NCBI RefSeq assembly: GCF_017652985.1 | Contig: NZ_JAGGDJ010000001.1 | Location: forward strand, 62,001-126,000 | Reading direction: 5' to 3' | Source: Paenibacillus artemisiicola | GTDB taxonomy: Bacteria; Bacillota; Bacilli; Paenibacillales; Paenibacillaceae | Length of the DNA stretch: 64,000 nt | Part shown: positions 1 to 7,252 of the stretch, one piece after another | Layout of the letters: each line of letters begins with the position of its first letter | How positions within the stretch are numbered: the stretch's first letter is position 1 | The notes under the pieces: generated by a model | The model's input: the letters and a program-made list of their open reading frames with translations, nothing else | Databases searched by the model: none | What the model was told of the DNA's origin: nothing | Translations under genes and position numbers: made by a program

Positions 1-1143
1 GTTGGCGGTGCCGGCGTTGCTGACGGTGACGGTATAGATGATCTGGTCGCCGATGACCGTCCCGGCTACGTTCGCGCTCTTGGTCACGCCGACGTTCGGC
101 GAATTGATGTTGACCTGAATGGCAACGCCGTTGACGACGTACGCATCCCCGGACGTCGTCAGCTGAAGGACGGCGGACGACTGGTTGTTGACGAACCGGG
201 AGGAGACGTCGACATTCGTGATGTCCCAGCCCTGCCGGCCGCCGATGATGTTGCTGCCCGGCGCGCCGTTCGTCTGGTTGCGCGTGCCGAAGGTGCCCGT
301 GGTGTCGAGCTGGCCCGCGTCGTTGTTGATCTGCGACGCGAAGAAGTTGTTGGCGAAGTTGTTCGGTCCCGACAGCGCGACGAGCGAACCCGTGGTCGGA
401 CCGAGCAGCGCCTGGTCGCCCGACCGGTTGGCGTCGCCTTCCTGCGCGCTGAGCAGCGCTCTGGCGCCAAGCGCGCCCGACGTCGGCGTGGCAAAGCCCG
501 TGATCGTCGTATTGACCGGTCCCGAATCGGCTTGGATGAGTACGGCGCCCGCGCGCAGCGACATGTTGCGGAACGGCAAGGACGGGTTGGCGTAAATGAC
601 GCCGAGCGTCCAGCCCGCGTGGTTGACGGTCGGATCGGTCACCGCGATCGTGCCGACGACGCCGCCGACGTTGTACGTCCCCGCGCCGCCCTGCTGAATC
701 AGCGAGGTGACGTTCGCGGAACGGGTATAGCCGAGCGAGCCCGAGTTCAGGTCGTACGTGTTGGCGGTGGCGGGATCGGGCGTGACGCTGAAGCTGGCGC
801 TGTTCGGCAGCGTGAGCGTGACGGGATTGTTGATGGCGGACGACAGATTGACGCCCGGCACGACGTACGTGCCGCCCCAGATCAGCTCCGCGTAGACGAC
901 GGAGCTGCCTGCGGGCATGACGAGATTCGCGGACGCGTTGTTGACCACGTAGTTGTTCGTCGTCCCGAACGGATAGGTGCCGAATCGGGAGGACGTATTG
1001 GTCGTGACGAACGCGCCGATGCTGTCTTGGGTGCCGGGAATGCCTTCCGTCGTCGAGCGGCTGAGGCCGAGCGTGTTGCCCGTAAAGGTAATGGCGCCGG
1101 TCATGTTCACGGTAGCCCGAACTACGAGAGGAATGTTTCTCAC
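1..1143 (-). CDS. DUF11-type repeat surface protein, N-terminal part (partial)
   Basis: The minus strand is open for 381 codons from a GTG at 1143 to the window edge, so the C-terminus is missing. The start reads RNIPLVVRATVNMTGAITF, followed by a long beta-rich, Asn/Thr/Ser-rich region. The last residues (VGVTKSANVAGTVIGDQI then a TVTVSNAGTAN-type ending) match the start of a DUF11 / conserved-repeat domain, known from large Paenibacillus and Bacillus surface proteins. No signal peptide is visible, which is usual for this N-terminal type. The start is odd: the purine-rich AGGGGGTG overlaps the GTG itself, leaving no normal spacing. Role in the cell surface or spore coat is inferred only from relatives. 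Confidence 0.8.
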   Translation of the reverse strand, partial: MRNIPLVVRATVNMTGAITFTGNTLGLSRSTTEGIPGTQDSIGAFVTTNTSSRFGTYPFGTTNNYVVNNASANLVMPAGSSVVYAELIWGGTYVVPGVNLSSAINNPVTLTLPNSASFSVTPDPATANTYDLNSGSLGYTRSANVTSLIQQGGAGTYNVGGVVGTIAVTDPTVNHAGWTLGVIYANPSLPFRNMSLRAGAVLIQADSGPVNTTITGFATPTSGALGARALLSAQEGDANRSGDQALLGPTTGSLVALSGPNNFANNFFASQINNDAGQLDTTGTFGTRNQTNGAPGSNIIGGRQGWDITNVDVSSRFVNNQSSAVLQLTTSGDAYVVNGVAIQVNINSPNVGVTKSANVAGTVIGDQIIYTVTVSNAGTAN

Positions 1144-1212
1144 CCCCTATGTGCCAATCTCGCGGATTGCACTATAGGAGCATATGCGGGTCCCCGACGG
1201 CATATGAAGCGT

Positions 1213-1851
1213 TTAATCGGGAGCAACTTGTCGATTTCGCAGTTGGAGGACGGCGTGCGGCTCGGACGGTTCCAGCAGGCAGAGGCGCCGCCACTCGTCG
1301 TCGGACAGGGCATCCTTGACGATGACGAAGCGGTACAGGATTTCGTCCACGACGTTCGCCTGCAGCTCCTTGAGCAGCTCGAGCTCTTCCGGCTCGTACA
1401 GCGGCGGGGAGAAGGCCGGCTCGTAGAACAGCTCCATGCGAAGCAAGCGGAAGTCGTAAGGGAGCGGAGGGACGTAATCGTAAGGCGCGATCGGGGGACA
1501 GCGCAGCCCTTCATCGGGCTGCATGAAGCGGGGGGTCAAATAACGGGGCGTATGTTCGTCGAAGCGGTGTTTCAAATACGGGTTGGCGCCGTGGCGGAAG
1601 TGATGCGCGTACGGGCAGAGCAAGGTCAGGACGGTCCCGTGCCGGCCGATCCGGTAAAGCTCCGCGAGCGCGGCTTCCAAATCGTTCGCGTACGGCAGCA
1701 TGCGGCATACCGCGATGTCGTCGACGGAATCGTCCGGGAACGGCAGCGTGCCGTTCAAGTCGCCGACCCAGTTGACGCCGGGCATCGCGATGCGGTCGAT
1801 GCCGTAGTAATCGGGGCGCTTATGCGCGCCGCAGCCAATGTCGAGTTTCAT
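1213..1851 (-). CDS. SAM-dependent methyltransferase-like protein
   Basis: A 212-residue soluble protein starting at an ATG with AGGAGG eight bases upstream. Residues 3-8 read LDIGCG, the SAM-binding motif I of class I methyltransferases, followed by a short Rossmann-like half (an acidic residue near 18, then LPFPDDSVDDI and a helix of LEAALAELYRIGR type). The second half is unusual, rich in Pro, Tyr and Glu, and would not be part of the catalytic fold. Substrate cannot be told. It lies downstream of nothing obvious and is followed on the same strand by the DUF11 gene after 70 bases. Confidence 0.75.
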   Translation of the reverse strand: MKLDIGCGAHKRPDYYGIDRIAMPGVNWVGDLNGTLPFPDDSVDDIAVCRMLPYANDLEAALAELYRIGRHGTVLTLLCPYAHHFRHGANPYLKHRFDEHTPRYLTPRFMQPDEGLRCPPIAPYDYVPPLPYDFRLLRMELFYEPAFSPPLYEPEELELLKELQANVVDEILYRFVIVKDALSDDEWRRLCLLEPSEPHAVLQLRNRQVAPD

Positions 1852-1940
1852 CGCCCATGCCTCCTGATAGCGGATCGCCGCTTGCTACCATAGTGTATGG
1901 GGCGGCGAATTGACAGGTCTCTACGCTTGCCCATCCGCGC

Positions 1941-1966
1941 AAAAAAGCGGAGGCCGGTGCCTCCGC
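1941..1966 (-). terminator. Rho-independent terminator of the NlpC/P60 gene
   Basis: An 8-bp GC-rich inverted repeat (GCGGAGGC / GCCTCCGC, 1947-1966) is followed on the minus strand by six T residues. It sits 25 bases beyond the stop codon of the NlpC/P60 gene. Confidence 0.85.
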
Positions 1967-1990
1967 GTTTACCGTATTTATAGGAAGTTT

Positions 1991-2506
1991 CTACTTAATG
2001 ACGCGGCGCGCCGTGACGAAGTGGCGGTCCCACGCGCTGCCCTTGAACGTCGAGACGGTTACGCCGATGCCGACCCGGTACGTATGCAGCAGCTTGCCGT
2101 TGCCGATGTACAGGCTGACGTGATTGATGACGCCGTCGCCGTTCGTGTCGGAGAAGACGAGATCGCCGGGCTTCAGCGCGCTCTTGGATACTCTCACGCC
2201 GGCCTTCGCTTGCTGCTGGGACGAACGCGGCAGGCTGATGCCGTTCTTCTTGAAGATGTACTGCGTGAAGGACGAGCAGTCGAATGCGCTGGTAATGCCG
2301 GATTTCGCGCCGAATTTGTACGGCTTGCCCAAATATTTCATGCCCGTGGCTTCGATTTTGGCGGCCAGCGACGTTTTGGACGCGGACGACGACGTCGCGG
2401 CGTGCGTCGTGTGCGGCGTAAAGGTTAATGCGCCCGTGAAGGCGATGGAAAGGCCCAAGGTCAGCGTAAGCGCGCGTTTGGCGAAGCGGGATGGCAAATT
2501 AATCAT
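1991..2506 (-). CDS. NlpC/P60 family secreted peptidoglycan endopeptidase
   Basis: 171 residues. The start at 2506 (MINLPSRFAKR) is preferred because GGAGG lies about ten bases upstream; a longer reading from 2560 would put this site inside the gene. A signal peptide (basic start, hydrophobic LTLTLGLSIAFTGAL, cleavage near HAA) leads into one NlpC/P60 domain with the catalytic Cys in FDCSSFTQY and the His in NHVSLYIG. Such enzymes cut gamma-D-Glu to diamino acid bonds in cell-wall stem peptides. No SH3 or LysM targeting domain is present. A paralogue with the same architecture lies at 39169-39654. Confidence 0.92.
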   Translation of the reverse strand: MINLPSRFAKRALTLTLGLSIAFTGALTFTPHTTHAATSSSASKTSLAAKIEATGMKYLGKPYKFGAKSGITSAFDCSSFTQYIFKKNGISLPRSSQQQAKAGVRVSKSALKPGDLVFSDTNGDGVINHVSLYIGNGKLLHTYRVGIGVTVSTFKGSAWDRHFVTARRVIK

Positions 2507-2693
2507 AGGAAGATTTCCTCCAGGCGGTAAGTTTGTGGTTGTCTTGGCTGTCATTGTCATGTCCTAAACCGACTATAACACGCCGAAACTTTCCACCACT
2601 TACCAATGTAAACGGAAGTCCTTGCCTGCCATGGAGAAAAGCCGGTTTCTTAGAAATAAATGAGAAAGTATTCATGAAACCGGGGTTGACAAT

Positions 2694-2725
2694 AAGAAAA
2701 AACCAACCAGCATCTGCCTGGTTGG
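2694..2725 (-). terminator. Terminator of the cupin gene
   Basis: CCAACCAG and CTGGTTGG (2703-2725) form an 8-bp stem with a 7-base loop, followed on the minus strand by TTTTTTCTT. It lies 37 bases past the stop of the cupin gene. Confidence 0.85.
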
Positions 2726-2761
2726 CGATTACGATTCCTTTTCTTCTATATTAAGGTACTG

Positions 2762-3229
2762 TTAACGCGCGATCAGCCGGAAATCGTCGTAATGGAAGCC
2801 CGGCGCCACCACGCAGGACACGAGCACGGGCTCGTCGCCGAGCGGCTTCGCCATCTGCCAGGCCTTCGCGGGAACGAGCGCTTGCGGGCGCTGGCCGTTC
2901 GCGATATCGGGTCCGACGACGATTTCTTCCTCGGTCGCGGGGTGCTCGCCCGTACCCCCGAGCGTCAGCAGCAGCGGGCTGCCGGCATGCCAGAGCCACA
3001 GCTCGTCCGACAGCACGGTATGCCATTCGGAGAATTCGTCCGGGTGCAGGACGAAATAAATGGAGGACGCCGCCGCGCGATCGCCGGAATACGGCTCCCC
3101 AAGCACCTCCCGCGGAATCGTGAAGCCGGCCTTCCATAATTCTTTATACCAGCCGCCCTCCGGATGGGGGGTCAAATCCAGCGCCTTGACCCAGGGCGAC
3201 AGTTCCTTCGTAATCACGCCGTTGCTCAT
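2762..3229 (-). CDS. Cupin superfamily protein (DUF985 / Cupin_5)
   Basis: 155 residues from the ATG at 3229, which has AAGGAG upstream; a longer reading from 3304 is possible but lacks a site. The sequence shows the DUF985 pattern: LDLTPHPEGGWYKELW near the N-terminus, a central SEWHTVLSDELWLWHAGSP cupin strand pair, PQALVPAKAWQMA, and CVVAPGFHYDDFRL at the end. Structures of this family are beta-barrels; a YML079w-like protein is known from yeast but no reaction is firmly established. Monocistronic, with its own terminator. Confidence 0.85.
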   Translation of the reverse strand: MSNGVITKELSPWVKALDLTPHPEGGWYKELWKAGFTIPREVLGEPYSGDRAAASSIYFVLHPDEFSEWHTVLSDELWLWHAGSPLLLTLGGTGEHPATEEEIVVGPDIANGQRPQALVPAKAWQMAKPLGDEPVLVSCVVAPGFHYDDFRLIAR

Positions 3230-3332
3230 GTCTCTCCGTGCTCCTTCGTCTTCGAATTTCTCTCTTCCGCTATAGCCATGACTCGCGAAACGCAACTCTA
3301 CCAATGTACCGGATTTGCGCGGGCGTGTAAAC

Positions 3333-3372
3333 GAAAGAAACCACGGCGGGAGGATTTCCCGGCCATGGTTTC
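3333..3372 (-). terminator. Probable terminator after sodC
   Basis: GAAACCA and TGGTTTC bracket an imperfect GC-rich stem (3337-3372), followed on the minus strand by TTTCG. The T-run is short, so the call is moderate. Confidence 0.55.
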
Positions 3373-3389
3373 GTCGAAGCGCCTTGCTA

Positions 3390-3947
3390 TTATTGAATGA
3401 CCCCGCACGCGATCCGGTCGCCGGAGTTGCCCGACGGGTCGGTCACGTAGTCGTCCGCTTTGTCGTGAATGACGAGCGCCGTGCCGCCGTCCTTCAGCAG
3501 CGAATTCGGCTGTCCCTTCGCAAGCGTCACGACCTTGGTCTCGAATTCGGCTTTCGCGTTGCCGGCGGCGTCGACCTTCAGGTTCGGGAGGTCGCCGTTG
3601 TGGAAGCCCTTCGGATTATTGAAGCCGTGCATTCTCGCGGCCGGGTTGAAGTGCGCGCCTGCCGACGTGAAAGCCGGCGCCTCGCATTTGCCGGTCTCGT
3701 GGAAATGAAGGCCGTGCTCGCCCGGCGTCAGCTTGCTCGCTTCGACGCGCACGAGCACCTGATCGTCCTTCTGCATGAGCGTGGCGGAGCCGATGGATTC
3801 GCCTTTCGCGTCGATGATCTTCACCGTCACCGTCTGGGATTGCGTCTCGTGATGATCGCTCGCGAGCGCCCGAAGCGGGCTGACGGCCGCGAGTCCGGCA
3901 AGCAGCGCGACGGCTGCCGTTCCTTTTAACAAACGTGCGTGTTTCAT
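3390..3947 (-). CDS. sodC: Secreted Cu/Zn superoxide dismutase
   Basis: 185 residues with an N-terminal signal peptide (KGTAAVALLAGLAAV, cleavage near ALA-SD) and no lipobox. Metal ligands are all visible: HGLHFHETGKC gives the two copper histidines and the disulfide Cys, AGAHFNP the bridging His, FHNGDLPN the zinc His and Asp, LVIHDKADDY the last copper His; GDRIACGVI supplies the second disulfide Cys and family signature. It dismutates superoxide outside the membrane. Bacillus YojM is the nearest named relative I recall, but that one lacks a copper ligand while this one appears complete. Confidence 0.95.
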   Translation of the reverse strand: MKHARLLKGTAAVALLAGLAAVSPLRALASDHHETQSQTVTVKIIDAKGESIGSATLMQKDDQVLVRVEASKLTPGEHGLHFHETGKCEAPAFTSAGAHFNPAARMHGFNNPKGFHNGDLPNLKVDAAGNAKAEFETKVVTLAKGQPNSLLKDGGTALVIHDKADDYVTDPSGNSGDRIACGVIQ

Positions 3948-4149
3948 GATCGGTAATCATCCTCCTGTTTGCAGCTCCGTGTAGTCGTGTTCCTTGCTTA
4001 GCTTTGCCTACAATCCCATTCGCCAAACATTGCGATTTTTGGGATGCGCGCGGCCGCAGGTTGGCGCGATATTGGATTGGTAGCGCTTGCCGATTGTGCT
4101 ACGTTAAAGGAGAAAGAGCCAATTTCACGCTCATCAGGAGGCGAAGCAG

Positions 4150-5121
4150 TTGAACGCAATTCGCATGGGGATCATCGGAACGGGCGGCATCGCCGGCTGG
4201 CATGCGCGCCAGCTGAAGGAACTGCCAGAGGTCACGATCACGGCGCTCGCGGACACGAGCGCGGAGAATCGCGACCGGTTCATCGCGAACCAGGCGCTCG
4301 AAGGCGTCAAGACGTATACGGATTACCGGGAGCTGCTGGACGGCGGCGAAGTCGACGCCGTCGTCGTTTGCTCCCCGCATACGCTTCATTTCGAGCAGGC
4401 GAGCGCCGCGCTGCAGAAGGGTCTGCACGTGATGCTGGAGAAGCCGATGACGTGCTCGTCGGTCGAAGCCGCGCAGCTCATCCAGATCGCGGCGGATTCG
4501 GGCAAGCTGCTGCAGGTGTCGTACCAGCGCCATTTCCAGCCTGAGTTTCTGTATATCCGCAATGCCATCGCAAGCGGCGAAATCGGCAAGCTGACGTCCG
4601 TCACCGCCTCGCTGTACCAAGAATGGAAGCAGGGCACGAGCGGCTCGTGGCGCCAAGATCCGTCCTTGTCCGGCGGCGGCTTCCTGATGGATTCCGGCAG
4701 CCACATCATCGACGTGCTCTTGTGGACGACGGGCCTCACGCCGGTCGAGGTGTCCCCGCAGCTGCAAATGCACGGCACGCCGGTCGAGATCGACACCTTC
4801 ACGTCGATCAAGTTCGCCGAGGGGGCGGTCGCCGGCTTGAACCTGGTCGGCAACGCGCCGTGCTGGCACGAGACGTTCGTCTTCTGCGGCGAGACGGGCG
4901 GCATCTTCTACGACAACGGCAAAATCACGCTGCGCCGGTGGAAGCAGGAGCCGGTCGTGCCCGAGCTGCCGCAGGCGACCACGAACCAGGACAAGAGCTT
5001 CGTCGACGCGATCCTGGGCCGGCACGAGGTGCTCGTTCCGGGCGAATTCGCGCTGAAGGTCGTGAAATTGTCGGAAATGATCTACGAAGCGGCCGGCTAT
5101 TCGCCGCTCGCGAAGGTGTAA
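4150..5121 (+). CDS. Gfo/Idh/MocA family NAD(P)-dependent dehydrogenase
   Basis: 323 residues from a TTG start at 4150 with CAGGAGG eight bases upstream. The N-terminal Rossmann fold shows IGTGGIAGWHARQLKEL; the family EKPMTCS motif carries the conserved catalytic-site Lys, and a GGGFLMDSGSHIIDVLLW segment carries the substrate-binding Asp and His. These enzymes oxidise sugars, inositols or related alcohols with NAD(P). Substrate is not determinable here, and no sugar operon adjoins. Monocistronic with a terminator directly after. Confidence 0.9.
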   Translation: MNAIRMGIIGTGGIAGWHARQLKELPEVTITALADTSAENRDRFIANQALEGVKTYTDYRELLDGGEVDAVVVCSPHTLHFEQASAALQKGLHVMLEKPMTCSSVEAAQLIQIAADSGKLLQVSYQRHFQPEFLYIRNAIASGEIGKLTSVTASLYQEWKQGTSGSWRQDPSLSGGGFLMDSGSHIIDVLLWTTGLTPVEVSPQLQMHGTPVEIDTFTSIKFAEGAVAGLNLVGNAPCWHETFVFCGETGGIFYDNGKITLRRWKQEPVVPELPQATTNQDKSFVDAILGRHEVLVPGEFALKVVKLSEMIYEAAGYSPLAKV

Positions 5122-5140
5122 TCCGCTTGATCGCATGCAT

Positions 5141-5178
5141 GGCCGGAGGCTCCCGTAGAGGAGCCGCCGGCCGTTTTT
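5141..5178 (+). terminator. Terminator of the Gfo/Idh/MocA gene
   Basis: GGCCGG-A-GGCTCC pairs with GGAGCC-G-CCGGCC across a short loop, followed by GTTTTTCG. It starts 20 bases past the stop codon. Confidence 0.85.
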
Positions 5179-5271
5179 CGTTCGCGGGACCGGGCCGCGC
5201 GGGACCTTCGCCCAAATGGCGTTTTGTGCCGAATTGAAGTAAACTGGCTGTAGAGGAGTGGATGTCTACAC

Positions 5272-5700
5272 ATGAAGCCGGTTACGTTTACGATCGAGGA
5301 AGCGAACGCGCTGCTGCCCGAGCTCCAGGAAGACTTGATCAAGCTGCAGCTGCTCACGCAGCAATTCGAAATGAAGTTCGAGCTGCTTCATCAATTGACG
5401 AAGCAGCGCAGGGAAGGCACGCTGCCCGAAGGTCCGGAAGCGTCGGATCCGTTCTTCGAGCTCGAGACCCAGCTGGAGTTCATGCGGATGGAAGTGGAGC
5501 TGGCCATCGGCAACTTCGAGCGCAAGGGCGTCTTGCTCAAAATGATCAATCCGGGGCTGATCGATTTCCCTTCGGTGCTCAATGGTGAGGAAATTCTAAT
5601 CTGCTGGAAGCAAGGCGAGGAGCGCGCGGCCTATTACCACGGCTACGAGGACGGCTACAAAGCCCGGAAACGCTATCCCGACGCGGGTTTGGCGAATTGA
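5272..5700 (+). CDS. DUF2203 family protein
   Basis: 142 residues. It opens with FTIEEANALLPELQ, the signature of DUF2203, has a central amphipathic helical region (heptad-like KLQLLTQQFEMKFELLHQL), and ends with the conserved DFPSVLNGEEILICWKQGE and YYHGYEDGYKARK. The family is widespread in bacteria and small, often near cell-envelope genes, with no established function. The ATG has a weak GAGTGG-type site. It is followed by a clean terminator, so it is transcribed alone. Confidence 0.85.
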   Translation: MKPVTFTIEEANALLPELQEDLIKLQLLTQQFEMKFELLHQLTKQRREGTLPEGPEASDPFFELETQLEFMRMEVELAIGNFERKGVLLKMINPGLIDFPSVLNGEEILICWKQGEERAAYYHGYEDGYKARKRYPDAGLAN

Positions 5701-5739
5701 AGAGGAAACCGAAAAAACATTGGAAATTTCTCATTTTCG

Positions 5740-5766
5740 AAGCCTGAGCAATCAGGCTTCTTTTTA
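5740..5766 (+). terminator. Terminator of the DUF2203 gene
   Basis: AAGCCTGA (5740-5747) pairs with TCAGGCTT (5752-5759) over a 4-base loop, followed by CTTTTTATTT. Confidence 0.9.
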
Positions 5767-5905
5767 TTTCGCCAGAAGAGGCATGTCCGTCGACAAAAGT
5801 TCATACGATTCGTACAGAAGCTTTGACATGCTTCTCGTTAGACAGCCTTTACAATCAGACTCATATCGGAAAGGCCCCTAAAAATCCAAGGAAGAGGTGC
5901 AAGTC

Positions 5906-7000
5906 ATGACCCGGAGTATCCAGTGGAATGCAGTGGCTTATTTGATGATCGCGGCGCTTCTCGCGTCTCTGTTCTTCTCGTTTAACCTGTTGACGAACGA
6001 AGGAAGCAACCGTTCCGCCGACATGGCGTACGGCTTCCCGCAGTGGCACGGCACGGCGTCGGCCGCGCCGGCTTCCAGGATCGCGGCGCCGGTAGCGCCG
6101 GATCAGCCCAAGTCGCTCTTTCAACCCGCGACGGTCATCCCCAAAGCTTCGGCCACGGTTCATATACAGACGGCAGCCGCTCTCAAGAAACCGACCGCTC
6201 CGGCAGCCGCTCCCTCCATCCGTACATATCGCGTCACCTCCTATTATCTGAACGTTCGCGCGCTGCCAAGCGCCGATGCCGATATTGTCCGCGAAGTGAA
6301 GCAAGACACGCGCCTCGACGTCGTCGGCGCGACCGCCGCCGGCTGGCTCGCGCTGAAGGGCGGCGGCTACGTCAACGGCCGCTACACCGCCCCGATCGAT
6401 CCCGCCCAAGCCGCCGCAACCGCGGTTCCCGAGCCGGTTCCCGCCCTTGCGTCCGCGCCTGCGGAAGCGGCGAAATCGGCGCCTGCCCCCGCGCAAGCCA
6501 AAGCGAAATCCGAAGTCACCGTGCAGTCGGCCGCTCCGTTATCCGCATCCTCCGGCGATCCCGTTAAGCCGTCTTCCAAGGTCATGTCCGACTCCGGGCT
6601 GACGAAGGCGCACATCGCCCGATTGCTCAAAGGAACGAAGCTGGCGAATCAGGGACTCGAGGACGCCATCCTCGCCGTAGAGCGGGATTACGGCATCAAC
6701 GCGTTCTTCACGATCGCGGTCATGAAGCTCGAGAGCGGCAACGGCAAGAGCAAGCTGGCCAAGACCAAGAACAATCTGTTCGGCTTGAACGCGGTCACCG
6801 GCAATGCGCACGCGATGGCGTTCAGCTTCGCCACGAAAGGGGACAGCGTCAAAAAGTTCGGCAAGCTCATCAACGATAATTACGTGGAACGGGGCTACAC
6901 GACGATCGAGAAGGTCGCGCGCAAGTACTGCCCGGCCAACGGAAAATGGGCGGGGCATGTCCGCACGATCATGCGCGGCGACTTCGGCAAGCTGACGTGA
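5906..7000 (+). CDS. Membrane-anchored SH3b plus glucosaminidase cell-wall hydrolase
   Basis: 364 residues from the ATG at 5906 (AAGGAAGAGGTG upstream; a GTG at 5897 lies inside that site). One hydrophobic segment near residues 10-27 acts as anchor or signal. After an Ala/Pro linker, residues about 105-165 form an SH3b domain (YYLNVRALPSADADIV, WLALKGGGYVNGRY). A second Ala-rich linker leads to a C-terminal glucosaminidase domain of about 130 residues (FFTIAVMKLESGNGKS with the likely catalytic Glu, then KTKNNLFGLNAVTGNA and GYTTIEKVARKYCP). LytD-like enzymes hydrolyse N-acetylglucosaminyl bonds. A 7-bp inverted repeat (GCATGTC / GACATGC, near 5781 and 5825) lies upstream. Confidence 0.85.
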   Translation: MTRSIQWNAVAYLMIAALLASLFFSFNLLTNEGSNRSADMAYGFPQWHGTASAAPASRIAAPVAPDQPKSLFQPATVIPKASATVHIQTAAALKKPTAPAAAPSIRTYRVTSYYLNVRALPSADADIVREVKQDTRLDVVGATAAGWLALKGGGYVNGRYTAPIDPAQAAATAVPEPVPALASAPAEAAKSAPAPAQAKAKSEVTVQSAAPLSASSGDPVKPSSKVMSDSGLTKAHIARLLKGTKLANQGLEDAILAVERDYGINAFFTIAVMKLESGNGKSKLAKTKNNLFGLNAVTGNAHAMAFSFATKGDSVKKFGKLINDNYVERGYTTIEKVARKYCPANGKWAGHVRTIMRGDFGKLT

Positions 7001-7021
7001 GGCAAAAGGGCGAATTAACGG

Positions 7022-7050
7022 TTGACAGCGTTTCGCTTGTCAGGTAAGAT
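7022..7050 (+). promoter_or_regulatory. Sigma-A promoter of the riboswitch transcript
   Basis: A consensus -35 TTGACA (7022-7027) and a -10 TAAGAT (7045-7050) are separated by exactly 17 bases. The expected transcript start, near 7057, precedes the riboswitch by about 25 bases. Confidence 0.8.
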
Positions 7051-7080
7051 TTCGATGTTGAGCGCGCAGCAGCTCGGATC

Positions 7081-7144
7081 GTTCGTATAGCCTCGCAGCA
7101 GGGCGAGGGTTTCTACAGGAAGCCGTAACTTCCTAACTACGAAT
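7081..7144 (+). promoter_or_regulatory. Purine riboswitch aptamer, guanine type
   Basis: P1 pairs TTCGTA (7082-7087) with TACGAA (7138-7143). P2 is CCTCGC/GCGAGG with loop AGCAGG; P3 is AGGAAG/CTTCCT with loop CCGTAA, so the GG and CC needed for the L2-L3 kissing contact are present. The invariant junction GTTTCTAC lies between P2 and P3 (7109-7116), and the P3-P1 junction reads AACTAC, placing C at the specificity position (74 in xpt numbering), which selects guanine or hypoxanthine over adenine. Both loops are six bases, one shorter than the classic seven. Confidence 0.85.
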
Positions 7145-7192
7145 ATGGATTCATCCCCGGATGATTTCATATTTGCGGTTAGGAAGTTTTTT
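7127..7192 (+). terminator. Riboswitch-controlled terminator
   Basis: AACTTCCTAAC (7127-7137) is perfectly complementary to GTTAGGAAGTT (7178-7188), with further pairing inside (TCATCC/GGATGA, GAATATG/CATATTT), and ends in six T residues. The 5' arm is the P3 and J3/1 strand of the aptamer, so folded aptamer and terminator exclude each other. Ligand binding should therefore prevent termination and turn the downstream gene on. Confidence 0.85.
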
Positions 7193-7252
7193 GTGCGTAC
7201 GGCATTGTTAACCGCCGTCCGCTGCGCCGCTTCGGAAGGAGACATTATAGCT

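Noticed and set aside
4099..5136. Long minus-strand open frame opposite the Gfo/Idh/MocA gene
   Set aside because: Composition of an antisense shadow (Arg/Asp/Leu/Gln-rich); the plus-strand gene has clear motifs and a ribosome binding site.
5823..5855. TTGACA and TACAAT before the glucosaminidase gene as a sigma-A promoter
   Set aside because: The spacing is 21 bases, outside the accepted range, so the pair was not called.
7015..7245. A 76-codon minus-strand frame over the purine riboswitch
   Set aside because: It is the complement of structured leader RNA with its promoter and terminator; no ribosome binding site.
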